DNA of 64,000 bases from Asterella californica. Taxonomy: Eukaryota; Streptophyta; Marchantiopsida; Marchantiales; Aytoniaceae. Where the stretch lies: contig JAYKYS010000005.1 of the NCBI GenBank assembly GCA_036924285.1, positions 620,001 to 684,000 of the forward strand, written 5' to 3'. Positions 11,911-23,145 of this stretch are shown in pieces. The number at the start of each line of letters is the position of its first letter. Positions within the stretch are counted from its first letter, which is position 1. The notes under the pieces were generated by a model. That model was not told where the DNA came from and ran no database searches. It saw only the letters and a list, made by a program, of their open reading frames with translations. The translations under genes were made by a program, and so were the position numbers.

Positions 11911-12726
11911 CCGAATCTTGAACCTAGATCTCGTCATCCAACGGCGCCCTTTCCTAGATTCTCTGCAAGATTCCCCGCTCTCGGTAAGAGTGACCGTGAT
12001 GTTAACGCTCGACCATACGGTAGTTTGACATGAGAGCACCGGCGCTATTCTAGTCATGACCATTTCACGTAAGCCAGTCCGTAGGGTTTTCGTACAAAAT
12101 TCCGAACAAATATCGATGATTGAACTCCAGATCCAACGACCGTAGACTCCCCACGTCCTATATTAGGCAAATTCTTCATCTCGACGTTAATTTCGGTCAA
12201 ATTTGTTCTAACTAATTTTCAACCTAAGACTCTCTTGGCCGTCATTCCGTAACCTTTCTATTCACTCCCAAAAGCCAACACCAAGGACTGTCACGCAGTT
12301 TGAACTGAAAACCCATAAAACGATTAGACGTACGGTCGTTAGGTTTAAGGATGTGCAATGGGAGTGTTCCGAGACTGACTGGCAGTGTTTCTTGGAACTG
12401 GATATGGTGCCACAACACACAAACATGTTCGCTATTCGCAGTCCTGTACACTACTTTCTCACTAAGCGAGTTTGAAAGTCTGAGAAGTTATACACACTAC
12501 CAACCTTACCCGCCAATATTCAGATGACGTCTATTACTAATTCCGTCTCTGGGTTGAGTTAATCCAACGGTAGTCTATATCTAGCTCTCGTCTGTTTTCT
12601 CCTCTTCTTCATACGATCCGTCAAAACCTGAGACTGATGGCATGTTTTTGTGCGATCTCCGCTCTTCTTTTCGTTTTTCTTTTAGGCGGAGTTGTCTCTT
12701 TTCATTTCTCTCTGGGAAAGCTTGCA

Positions 12727-12759
12727 CTTTGTATCTAGCACTCGTTACTAGATACAAAG
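12727..12759. repeat. Hairpin, 12-bp perfect arms
   Basis: CTTTGTATCTAG and CTAGATACAAAG flank a 9-base loop. No U-run follows, and there is no coding gene nearby, so it is listed as a structural repeat only. Confidence 0.6.
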
Positions 12760-12811
12760 TTGATTTTACACTGAAGGCACCCGTGTCTATATATATATAA
12801 ACTACACTTCC

Positions 12812-12860
12812 TTGCAATATTTATCACCCTCTCCCATATTCGGAAGAGGGGAATATGCAA
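12812..12860. repeat. 49-bp imperfect palindrome, TGCATATTC family
   Basis: The left arm starts TTGCAATATTTATCACCC and the right arm ends AGAGGGGAATATGCAA. The same core occurs at 5,934-5,973 and as single arms elsewhere in 4-21 kb, which suggests ends of a small transposon family. Confidence 0.65.
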
Positions 12861-14105
12861 GGGGTTTAATTTATCGTCAGCAGGTATTATGTCTCCTAGA
12901 GCGCCGTTTGAGATGCACTTCTTACATTCTTTTTATCAGTTCCGGCATATGGATAACATATATAAAAAAACTTATTTTTTCTTAAGGTTAGGTTATATTT
13001 ATATTTAATATTTATATAATAATCGATAACAAGTCACAAAAATAAATTAAGATGGACTTCATTTTTTTCACTCATTCTGATCTAGAACAAACCACTATTT
13101 TGTCGAGATCAATTGCGCAACCAGATTTCTCTCCCTCTTTCCACTATTGTGATTTTCTTACTTTCTAGTATATTTGCACTTTGGTTACATATTTTCTCAT
13201 GGCCGATGTTCCGTGCTCGGTGTATATGAAATTATTGATTTTCGGTTATAAGATTTTTATTTTCACCATTGCGAATGAAAAATATATTATGGTGGCTTTG
13301 TCTCAGCGGTAATTTTGGTGCATTCCTTCTAAAAGATATAATTTATAATTTCTGAGGGAATTTAATATATGGACCAAACTTTTCTTTCTGAAAGAGCTTG
13401 GTCATATTAACCACCGTCCTCTACAAAATATTGCTATTTGTTGGAAGGAGAGACTTTATGCGAGCTTTCGGTGCATATGGAGCACTACGTTTACAAATTT
13501 GTTAACCCTGTCATTGACTCCCAGATGTAGTAGGTAACTACTAGAGTGGCTAAATTAAATTCATTCTAACACATTCCGTCTGTTTAAAATAAGTTCTTTT
13601 TATCCGCTTGTCATTTTTAATGCTTTCCGGAGTTTACTGTGTATAAATATAGTTTCTGTTTATTATATTTCTAATTCCTGTTAATACTTGTTTTTCCTTT
13701 GTAAACTCTATTTCTGATTGAAGAAAGTGTTTTTTCTCGTCGTTTTCTTTTGCTTTGTAACAAATAACGGAATGAGATTTTGTCCCAATTTATCTACTTT
13801 AGTCCCAACGCCCTCGGAGCTTGGATGCTTATTTCGTTTATTTGACATTCGTGGTTCTAATACTGAATTCTCTATTTAATTTGTAACTCATTCAGACATT
13901 CGTTGTAATTATGCTCGTTTCATTCTTGGTATTTCCCGCACGTTGTTCTTCAAAGCGAATTGTTTTTTTTATCATAATGACTCATATGTAATCCACATTT
14001 GCTGTAGTATCAATGGGTTAATTACTTGGTCACACCCTTTCGAAACGGTTTCTTCTTGGTGACTCATATGACTTCTTAAGCAGTTGTGTTTAATGTATAA
14101 TCTTG

Positions 14106-14319
14106 AATGATAATATCTGGTCATTCACTGTTTAGAGATGAATCAACATTTTTAAATTGTGAAATGACTTCAAACTGTCATTTGTAGTTGTTGATCCACG
14201 TGATCGGTGGTTTATTTGTGAAATCGATCTTAGCGAATGATTTAAAATGATCATTTATAGAATTTGAAATTTTCAAGATTAATTTTAATTCTGTAATGAC
14301 CCGAATCTGTCATTCATGG
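14106..14319. repeat. Four spaced short hairpins (AATGA...TCATT)
   Basis: Four units start at about 14,106, 14,163, 14,235 and 14,295. Each pairs AATGA (or ATGAT) with TCATT around 8-12 bases, and three are followed by TRTAG or TGG. The spacing of 57-72 bp suggests a decayed tandem array. Confidence 0.45.
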
Positions 14320-15257
14320 TGGTCTTATGAATATGAAGAATTTCACATGATAGACTTCTGACCAAGAGACCGTCATGCAATGTGTGACTACGAGAACTTC
14401 AACAAATAAAAATAATGATCAAGAAACAATAAATTCCAAGTAATTATCGCAATATCAATAGATTAAGAATTGTCTCTCTAGCTGGATTCTCAATTCATCT
14501 TTTGATATTTGGTTTTCTTTATATTTCTTGATTGATGAATATACATAATTTCATTTCCTGGTCTACTTTATGGATTTTCTCTAGAACACCACACTATACA
14601 CCACACTATACTATATCCTTGGTTCATTTCTTCTCCATTTAGCCACGGGACACTTGATCCCACATGGCCAGGGAGGCGCTTGTCAGCAGTATAATAAACT
14701 AACTAATCAATGTGTATTTAATGCTGATATATAGCTTTTGACATGACTAAGGTTCCATACTGTCATGTAAAAGTAAGGATTTGTATATGCAGGTGACGCA
14801 GAAAGAAAAAGAAAACAATGTTCGGCGGTTAAGGTGAGAAGAGCAGATGTTTCCAAGTTTAATAATATCACTATTACGGTCAAACGTTAAAGATAGCGAG
14901 AGCTAAGCATGAAACCCATTAGGTCGTGAAGAGATGAGAAGGTTAAATTTGCCGTCCGCAGATCGCATTTGTGCTTTTGCTAATTCCTGTGAGAGACTGT
15001 TTCGGCTCAATAGGGGTGTCAAAGTTAAACTAACATATATTTTTAACTATAACATCGAAAGAAAGCAGTAATTTACAATCCGCTAGTTTTGTTCAGAACG
15101 GCGGTTTGTTTAGGGTTGCCTTTATGAGACGAAAGTATGATTTCTTTGTTATCATTTTTTTTTCTCTGAAACTTATAATCATTACTTAGAGTAATACATT
15201 TCTGTACTGAAAAACTCATAGGCGACGAACGAGCAATAAGACACACCAGCAGATAAC

Positions 15258-15590
15258 TGGCTAATATCCTTCTCCACGGACTTGTACAGTGAATTACATT
15301 TTCTTTTATCAAAAAACATGGAAGTGTTATAAAATTTTATTCTAATAAATTATTATAAAAAATTAAATTAATTCATAAATATTATCTGTTAACCAGTCCC
15401 GGAGTAGCCAACTCATCCAAAGAGAACTTATAAGTGAAGAGCGGGTTGATACGTTCGTGGGGGTATATGTCCGAGACACTAATTGTCAAACCGCATCGTT
15501 TTTAGAAGACATTAATTAATGTACACTCATGTACACTTCGAAGTATACATGGGAGAATATCCATGGCAAAACATAAGTGGACTAATCATA
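15258..15590 (+). repeat. Dispersed repeat, copy 1
   Basis: This aligns in the same orientation with 20,518-20,745. Shared blocks are the CTTGTA(C/T)AGTGAATT region, the TTTTCTTTTATC run, the AAGTGAAGAGCG block, GACATTAATTA, and the terminal block of inverted GTACA words. Copy 1 carries an extra AT-rich insertion of about 80 bp in the middle. No coding capacity is seen. It may be a non-autonomous element of unknown class. Confidence 0.65.
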
Positions 15591-18500
15591 ACTCTCTCTC
15601 CCGGATCAAGAATAATTGAAAAAATATAAAACTTGGACACCCCTTAATATATGCGATGTTGGAAGAGTTACAAGGTCTTTATTCTTCGAATTTACTCGTA
15701 AAGCAACGTTACATGAAACTTAACCTGCAGTCTGGATAATGGAGGCACCGTTGCATATATTTATTCACCTCTGGGTTGCATGCCCATTGATTTATTATCT
15801 AACCTTTTTGACATCAACGGTTAGATAATTAATGAGTGTTCATTATAAATTAATTAATAGTTCTTTGATACCGATAACTCAGTCTTGTACTATAGTAAGC
15901 ACGTTCAGGTGTTCTCTACTTATGCATCATGTCTGGATGAAACCATGGCTCTCTATTCATCTATCATTTTAACAATTACACAAAAGTTTGAATTTTTTCA
16001 TTTTAACTTAGTGTATAATCCCTATATAACATACGTATACACGTATATATACCTAGTACAAATATAACAAATAGCAGAGAGTACAAGAGGTCGTAAAGCA
16101 AAAAACTCAAAACCCTACAAAAAAAACCTCCCTGAATCCATCCCATCACAGAACCAATATATTTTATCGATTTTCTCCTTGTTATCGTGTTTATCCTCTT
16201 CTGGATTTACGTTCACCGGAGCACTTTGGATGCATATAATCTGTTGTGCGAAAATAATAAATTTTACAAGACAACAACTAAATTCACTATTCACCTCTTT
16301 TAATATCAGAAGAGAAAAGTATAATAATTGTTTAGTGATACGATATGGATTAATACATTTTGAAGCGTTATTCTATACACTAACCTTATGGATTATGTCC
16401 CAAGAATTTGCAAGTGTGTCTTTTGTTAACCTTCAAAATTTCAAAGTTTTACACTGGCTTGTCTAGAATTTACATTGAACATTTGTACAGATTATAGTAA
16501 CGTCATCCAAAATAGTTTATCTTGTTTATGAACCAAGTAGGATTCTTCTTACCATGACCATTAATCCTTATCTGCAATTGTTTTCCTATTTCTTTGCTTT
16601 TCTTCTTTCTTCCGTCCCGCCAGAAGCTCGTGTTGCATGCATATCCGAAAAGAACCAATTTATGAACTTTAGGTACCAACAACATTTCTGAATAATTCGA
16701 CGATACTCCAGAAAGCTTATAACGCTTTCACGGGTTTATCACGGAGTTCTCTTTCTTTTATCAATGAGTTCTCTATGAGCTTTCTCTCTTTTCTTTTCTC
16801 TTAATTATGTAATTTAAAGAAATCTTGAAACGATATCCAAATGACAAGATTTCTCTTAGAAGTGGAAGATCATGTCATGATATTCCACTTGTTCAAGTTA
16901 GAACATGAATAGTTCAAAGATGAAGAAGAGTTTTCGAATTTCTGATTGAGACTATACCTCCTGATATTTCATATGTTTAAGTTGACCAATAATGGATCAA
17001 AAACCACACAATGATGGTCAAAATCCTAAGTACGAAGTCCGAGCATCTTCTACACAACTTTTTTGAAGTGTAATGTGCTATCCATTTACATGCTTCAACG
17101 ATTACGACGTTTAAGCTGTGATGGGTTTATTTAGCAGCAAGGAGCCAAGAAATATCCCAACCTTACAAAAAAGATGTGTATCTTTTTTTCTTGTTTGTCT
17201 CATGAACCTCCTTCCACGTTAGAAGGCATAGTATTCTATACATAGCTTCATTTCACCTGATTTTTCATCACATGTTACACAACTATAGGTGTCAGTTGTA
17301 TCATAATTTACTTGAAATGTGTCTAGGAAAACATTGAATCTTGGCTGTGAAGGTCTATTGTGAGTAAGTTAGAAATGCATGAGCGGATGAGCAACACTCC
17401 AATAGTACCATTGTAAAAGACAAAAGAGTATGTATTTACAATTATACTCCTCTTATGTAGGAAATTTACATGTAGACTTTATGTGTTCGTGGTTTCTAGC
17501 TTATCCTTCAAAATCTAGCAACACCAATAAAACGACATTTGAAAATGTTTTCCAACTCGACACAGTTTATCTTCAACTCGACCTCCTTAGACAAAGCTAT
17601 GGTTAATCAAAGTCTGCCTCTCAAACACCAGTTTTGTATAAATTTTAGTTTACCAGTACAAACCAAGGAGGTGGTGTAAGGCGAGAGGAAAGAGAAGAAA
17701 AAAGACGAATGTCACCAAATTATTTAACTATAAAAATTAAAAAATTTGAAAAAAAGCAACTTTATAACCAAATATAATATACAATCATTCAGTCAAAGGA
17801 AGATTATATTCCAATCATGTGATGAGAAAATGATTTGATTTTAAATCATTCATAAACCAAATGAGTAAGTTTGAGGCACGTAAAATTATGAACTTAAAAT
17901 GCAGTGAAATGTAATATTTATCTGTAAACAGCTTCTATTTTTTCTACCTTACTTGAAGGTCAGATTCGACAAAAAATCATTACAATAAAATCATGTTGAT
18001 AATTTTTGGATATTACATGAGTGAAATACCAAAAACTACAGTTATTCGAAGCTGTTAAATCATAGCATATTTGTGACTGAAGAATATTTAAATAATGTTC
18101 TTCGTTCACATAATTGCTATAATTTAGCATAGATTAAGAAGGTTGATTTTCTGAAGATTAATATGAGAGATTTTGAAGTTTGCCAAATTTCTCTTATATG
18201 CAACCTTGACTGCGAAATTCCATTTTGTAGGAAAATATCAATATTCGGTAACGAATCGCCAAATCTGACCTCGAGGTACGATATTCTCTTTCCTCCCTCC
18301 CATTAGACTCATCCTCCAGTTAAAGTTTGATATATTCTAAAAGCTTGCTTGACATTTTCGTAAGCGGTAAAATAAAATCATCTTAAATTATATGGGTTCA
18401 GAGAAACCTTGGTTTATATGAATAATATATTTTTGATTCGAAAATTAATAGGAATTGTCAAAAACAAGTAGCGATTTCTACTGTCGTGCAACCTATCGTA

Positions 18501-18929
18501 ATTGGTATTTTAGTAGTTGATGGAAGTGATGATGAATAACTTCAAACTTCACTTTCTGTAACTAAAAGACATTTGATACTAACGCGTAATAAAACTTGAT
18601 AAAGAAATTGAAATAGATATTAATCAAACTTGAGTTTATAAAAGCAAATGATATTTGATGTTAGAAGTTGATAGCAATCGACAGATAGAAACAGACAGTA
18701 ATCAAGTTTTGATTTCTGTTAATTCACTACAGTAGTGAACATTTTTATAATTGTTGATAGTCGTGATAGACAAAGATCAAACCTCAAATTTTGTACTGGT
18801 AGGAAAAACATCATAGCTGAAAATACAAGGCTTCCATTTTATAATCAAAAGCTATTTGGTGCAAAGACGAGAATACAAATAAGACTTCAGTTTATATTCT
18901 TAGCTGCTAGGAATGACTTTCTTGTACGT

Positions 18930-19170
18930 GCTGAAAACAGTGGTAATGAAAAAAACTTTGATTTTTTTTATTTTTTCAAAGAGAAAAAGTTCGTTGTTCT
19001 CATGGCTCCTAGTTGAAAATAGTGATGATAAGAATTAGAGTTTGATTTCTTTGTTTCTCGAAGAAAGAATGAAATTATTTGCACTACTTGTAGCGAGCGA
19101 TAGTTATGATAAAAATCAAACTTATATTTTCCTTTCTCAAAGAAAGGAATGTTGTTATTCTAATGATTCC
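18930..19170 (+). repeat. Decayed tandem repeat, about 80-bp unit, three units
   Basis: Units begin near 18,933, 19,012 and 19,090. Each contains an AGTGATGATAA-like block, then a TTTGATTT or ATCAAACTT block, then a T-rich segment with TTTCTCGAAGAAAG or TTTCTCAAAGAAAG. More diverged related blocks may extend leftwards to about 18,520. Confidence 0.5.
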
Positions 19171-20083
19171 TATATGACATAGAATGATCCTTGGTACTCC
19201 AAATCCAATGATTACACACAATACAGTTCTCTTAAAATACTAGAAAGTTATAGAAAATCACAACCTTCATAACTTCCACATACGAGCACTAAATGAAGTG
19301 ATTTTGGCCACACTAGAAAATGTTTAAATCTGCTTTCCAAAGAGATCCTTTTTGTTCCAATCATATTTCTTTTAGGAAATACATCCTCTCGAAGTCCTTT
19401 TAATCTCCCTTGGAGTATAAAAATTCCCTCTTGTGTCGAGGTTTTATCACTTATACCTTAAAGTTCTTTTTCCACCTCCATTCCAAAAACTTTTTATCCA
19501 AAACACAAAAAGAAATTGCTCCTAAAATGCTCATTCTTGTGGTCCTCATTATCCAACTTGATGTCTTCAAACAAACTGGAATTACCTCATGAAATTGAAA
19601 AAGATTACCGGAACAAAACATCTTCTTATCCAGATGTGGTGACTTCTGAATAGCTTCCTCAGAACTAAATGATCAGCACTCGATAGTAATGCAAATCCTC
19701 ACTTGCACCTTGATTATTGTGGAGAGTATCCTCTATGGTGATGATTTTCGAGTGATTTTCATGTATGACTTTAGCTTCTTACAATGGATTGTCTGCTGGT
19801 CTATATTTCTAGCAGAAGTGGTCGGCATCATGACATCAATAAGACATTATAGAGAAATAAAGTAGTGATCCCACACACTACAACAATCCAAATCCTGCTT
19901 TTTGAAGGCTCAGAATTTGCGTTGGTGTAAGTAATTGTCAACTCTTGTTATACTAACCCACCCGTGACAGTGCATCTGACGCATCAGTTACTTACTCAAT
20001 TTGCTCCTTCCAGTATACCCCGCTCCATTTGACAAAATGTGTTATAGTATATAGGTTTGGAAAGTCTCGAGTTAACACACCAC

Positions 20084-20129
20084 CTCATCCACAACTTTAT
20101 CTACATCTCATCCTCAACTTTATCTACAT
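20084..20129 (+). repeat. Two-unit tandem repeat, 23 bp
   Basis: CTCATCC(A/T)CAACTTTATCTACAT occurs twice in direct succession with one substitution. Confidence 0.75.
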
Positions 20130-20517
20130 GTATACCTACTATAGTATATGATTTAGCTACTCAATGGAGGGGTTTTCCGCCAACAAATTTGTTGTGTCTT
20201 TGAACACACAACAATTCATTCTTGTTTGCAAACAATATCCTCATCTCGCTGATGCACTTGAAGGCATTAAAGTCAAAAGATATTATAAACTGTATGCAAG
20301 AAATGTAAAACATCACTACAGAATAGACCCCTATTGTTTAACTCTCAACTCACCATGGACCCTTTTAACCCCAAGCCACTCGCACACATTGACACCTCGT
20401 ATCTTGAATAGATTTGAACGATAATTGCATACTAGGAGATGAAAGAAAACCATGCTGGTAAACTTAAACTAACATTAAACAAGGCTAACTTAAACACCTA
20501 CTAACATGAGAACATGT

Positions 20518-20745
20518 TGATATCCTTCCCCACGGCCTTGTATAGTGAATTTCGTTTTCTTTTATCCAAAAACGTGTAAGTGTTATAAATCCAGAGAGAA
20601 CCCATAAGTGAAGAGCGAGATGGTGCGTTCCTGGGTATAAGTCCGGAGCCCTAATTATCTAATAGCGTCGTTTGCCGAGGACATTAATTACCTATGTACA
20701 TTCAAAGGGTACACTTGAGTGTACATAGGTGAATAAGCAACCTCG
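20518..20745 (+). repeat. Dispersed repeat, copy 2
   Basis: This is the shorter relative of 15,258-15,590. It ends in an inverted GTACA structure followed by AGGTGAATAAGCA, which resembles the arm of the TGCATATTCACCTC palindromes and may mark an element end. Confidence 0.6.
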
Positions 20746-22002
20746 AAATACAACTACAAACATACTTCCAGATGTGAGCATTCACACTAGTATCATCAAA
20801 CATAACTATCTTATCCAACTTGCTGATAACTAGCAAGAATGTTATCATGAGGTGCTATTCTTGCAATGACGACGTAACTACTCATCTCCACATAAACATA
20901 ACTAACATGATATACCTTAAACGGTCTGGAGTCAATGTCTTTCGACTCCTCTCGCATGTCATCTTCAAGTCTGAAAGTCTCGCGTCATACACTCTTCGTG
21001 ATATCATATTCTAGCTGAACATATATACCAGACAAAGCATCTAACGCGGTAAGCACTTTGTCTTGTCTTTTCCTCTGCATGCATTAGATCTTCAGCTGAG
21101 ATCTCTAGTCCACGGACATGCATACTACCGTCTCCAATTGAACATAACTCCAAGACATTTGCTTTTTTAATCATAAAAGTTTGAAAAATAAAAGCTGTTG
21201 ATCTTATTTGAATAAATGCTTATTTTAATATAACACCTAAGCATTATATTGTTATTTTTGAGAAGGAGATTTTCTTTTAATCCTATATTCTAACCCTAAA
21301 GTTTAAGAGCTGTTAATAAATATTCAAATAAGATCCAACGGATTTTTATTTAGTGAAAAAACTAGAATTTGTGATTAATAAGGTGTCGTTCATTTCCAAA
21401 AAAATCCCACAATTTCATCTAGAGTTCATTCAGTATATGTTTCTTTACACAAAGAACAACTAGAATGTACAAATTTCTAGTTCTACTCTCTACAAAAAAA
21501 TAAATAATAAAACGAATCAAAAATTTATGACATCTACTTTAAGAAAACTCTCAATTTGCTTTACTCGAATAATATGTTTAATATGCATATTATTTACTTA
21601 TATCACCCATGAGTTGCGTTCGAAGGAAGGCTGTGGCTGTGGAAGGATGAGTCATCTACAGAGTCGTAACTAGAGGTGATCCCGTCTATGATCTATATTA
21701 CTAACAATAGCAGCAATCCTTGTACAAGATGACTAAACCAGTTATGATTTATCTAGCTGAAATGGACACGCATAGTCAGAGTCATATGAACTCAATATCA
21801 TAATGACATCTCATTCACATAGTCATTTATTCACGACACAACGGTTTCTTTTAGTTTGTCAAAGTTTTTATTTCTTTTTGTTTTTTCTTTTGTTTTTTCC
21901 TGAAAGGACGGCAGTACGTCCAAAGTGATAAGTTTTTAACTCAGTTACGCAAATGACCATCCCGTTGTCCTAACTTAATTAAGTTAATGATGTGAAGGTA
22001 CA

Positions 22003-22475
22003 TGAAATATTCAAGCTGCCAACACTTTTCCACGTAAAGTTGAGACATTTTAAAATCATAAAATTTGATTACGTTGTTTATACACACTAGGAGCATGATA
22101 TGTGTAGGACCATGATACACATTTCTTTCAACATTATCAAATGATATATCTATTTTGAGATTCAGTACTATAACTTACTAGACATATTACAAGGTGAAAA
22201 GATATCTTATCATCTTTTTTGTAGGGAACCAGGTAAAGGAAAGATAATCCTTGACCCTTGGCTCATTCTGCAATGGACATCAGCGATGTAAAGATCGAGG
22301 AAATATGCAAGCCGTCAATATTTTCCACATAAATTAGTATATTATCAACTCACAACCTTTAATAACTACACTTAGGAGGAGATATCTCTAGGGCAATTAC
22401 GTGTATACACATTACTTTAAATGTCATCAAAATGATATACCCATATTGAGGTTCAATACTATAGCGCACTAGACA
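22003..22475 (+). repeat. Diverged tandem duplication, about 295-bp offset
   Basis: Bases 22,003-22,190 and 22,300-22,475 share ordered blocks: ATATTCAAGC or ATATGCAAGC, TTTTCCAC(G/A)TAAA, TACACATT, ATCAAATGATAT or ATCAAAATGATAT, and TTGAG(A/G)TTCA(G/A)TACTATA followed by CTAGACAT. Confidence 0.6.
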
Positions 22476-23078
22476 TCAAGAATCGTGATTTAGATTTAAT
22501 GACAGACATTTCATCACTACATGCTAATGGGTGACTCACATGTGTGTGATACTCTTAGAAAGACTATGACAATGTGTAGAAAACGTTATTCATTGTATTA
22601 CAATGTTACTCTAACTAGAAAAGAAAAGATAGAAAGAAAAGTATTACAATACTCCCTCGACTTGCCCATTCTCCCATATGCATAAAAAACACAAGTACCC
22701 TAAAACATGCAAAATTATGACACTTTTGGTTTTGAAGATCTACTTAACTTTAAAATGATGAAGCATCTTTTTGGTTGCTCGTCGATTCCACCAAGGTAGA
22801 CGAGGGTCTGTGAGTGCAGTACCACTTTGCGACTGGCAAGCAATACCTCATCAACAAAACTACCATTCGAAAAAATTTCAATTTCTTACCATCCACAGGA
22901 CCTCAAATGAGAGGAGCGATTATGTCCCATATTCTTTTACTTCAACACTTCATGGATCTACGAATAAGTGAACTCTCTCAAGAAGCAAGAGTTTTACTTG
23001 AAAGAATTCATGTGGGAGATCATTTATTGCGGTTGCGAAGATTGTCCTCCTCTTATACAATTTACAGACTACCTTAAC

Positions 23079-23145
23079 AATATTAAAGTATTGAGAAGAT
23101 ACTGTTGCTGAAATCAGCAACAGTTCTTCTCAATACTTTAATATT
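23079..23145. repeat. 67-bp near-perfect inverted repeat (hairpin)
   Basis: Arms begin AATATTAAAGTATTGAGAAG and are complementary over about 32 bp with a single one-base bulge; the centre is AA. It could be a tiny MITE or a small-RNA precursor. The very short loop favours a palindromic element over a typical plant miRNA precursor. Confidence 0.75.

Larger units (their letters stand above)
11911..15250. other. AT-rich spacer, no gene supported
   Basis: No reading frame is convincing. The spacer contains the perfect 12-bp-arm hairpin at 12,727-12,759, the palindrome at 12,812-12,860, and a series of short hairpins at 14,106-14,319. Otherwise I see nothing. Confidence 0.6.
15591..20517. other. 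AT-rich spacer, no gene supported
   Basis: All open frames are short and AT-driven. The stretch includes single arms of the TGCATATTCACCTC motif at 15,751-15,773 and 16,287-16,314, a decayed tandem repeat at 18,930-19,170, and a two-unit 23-bp repeat at 20,084-20,129. A plus-strand frame at 20,164-20,424 (86 codons) is open but not recognisable. Confidence 0.55.

Noticed and set aside
20164..20424. 86-codon plus-strand open frame
   Set aside because: Isolated, unrecognised, and followed by repeat sequence; length is within chance for this composition.
22771..23077. Overlapping 66- and 87-codon frames
   Set aside because: Some protein-like composition, but no motif, and they end at a palindromic repeat.
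23079..23145. Canonical plant miRNA precursor
   Set aside because: The loop is only about two bases and arms are near perfect, unlike typical precursors; no small-RNA evidence is available.
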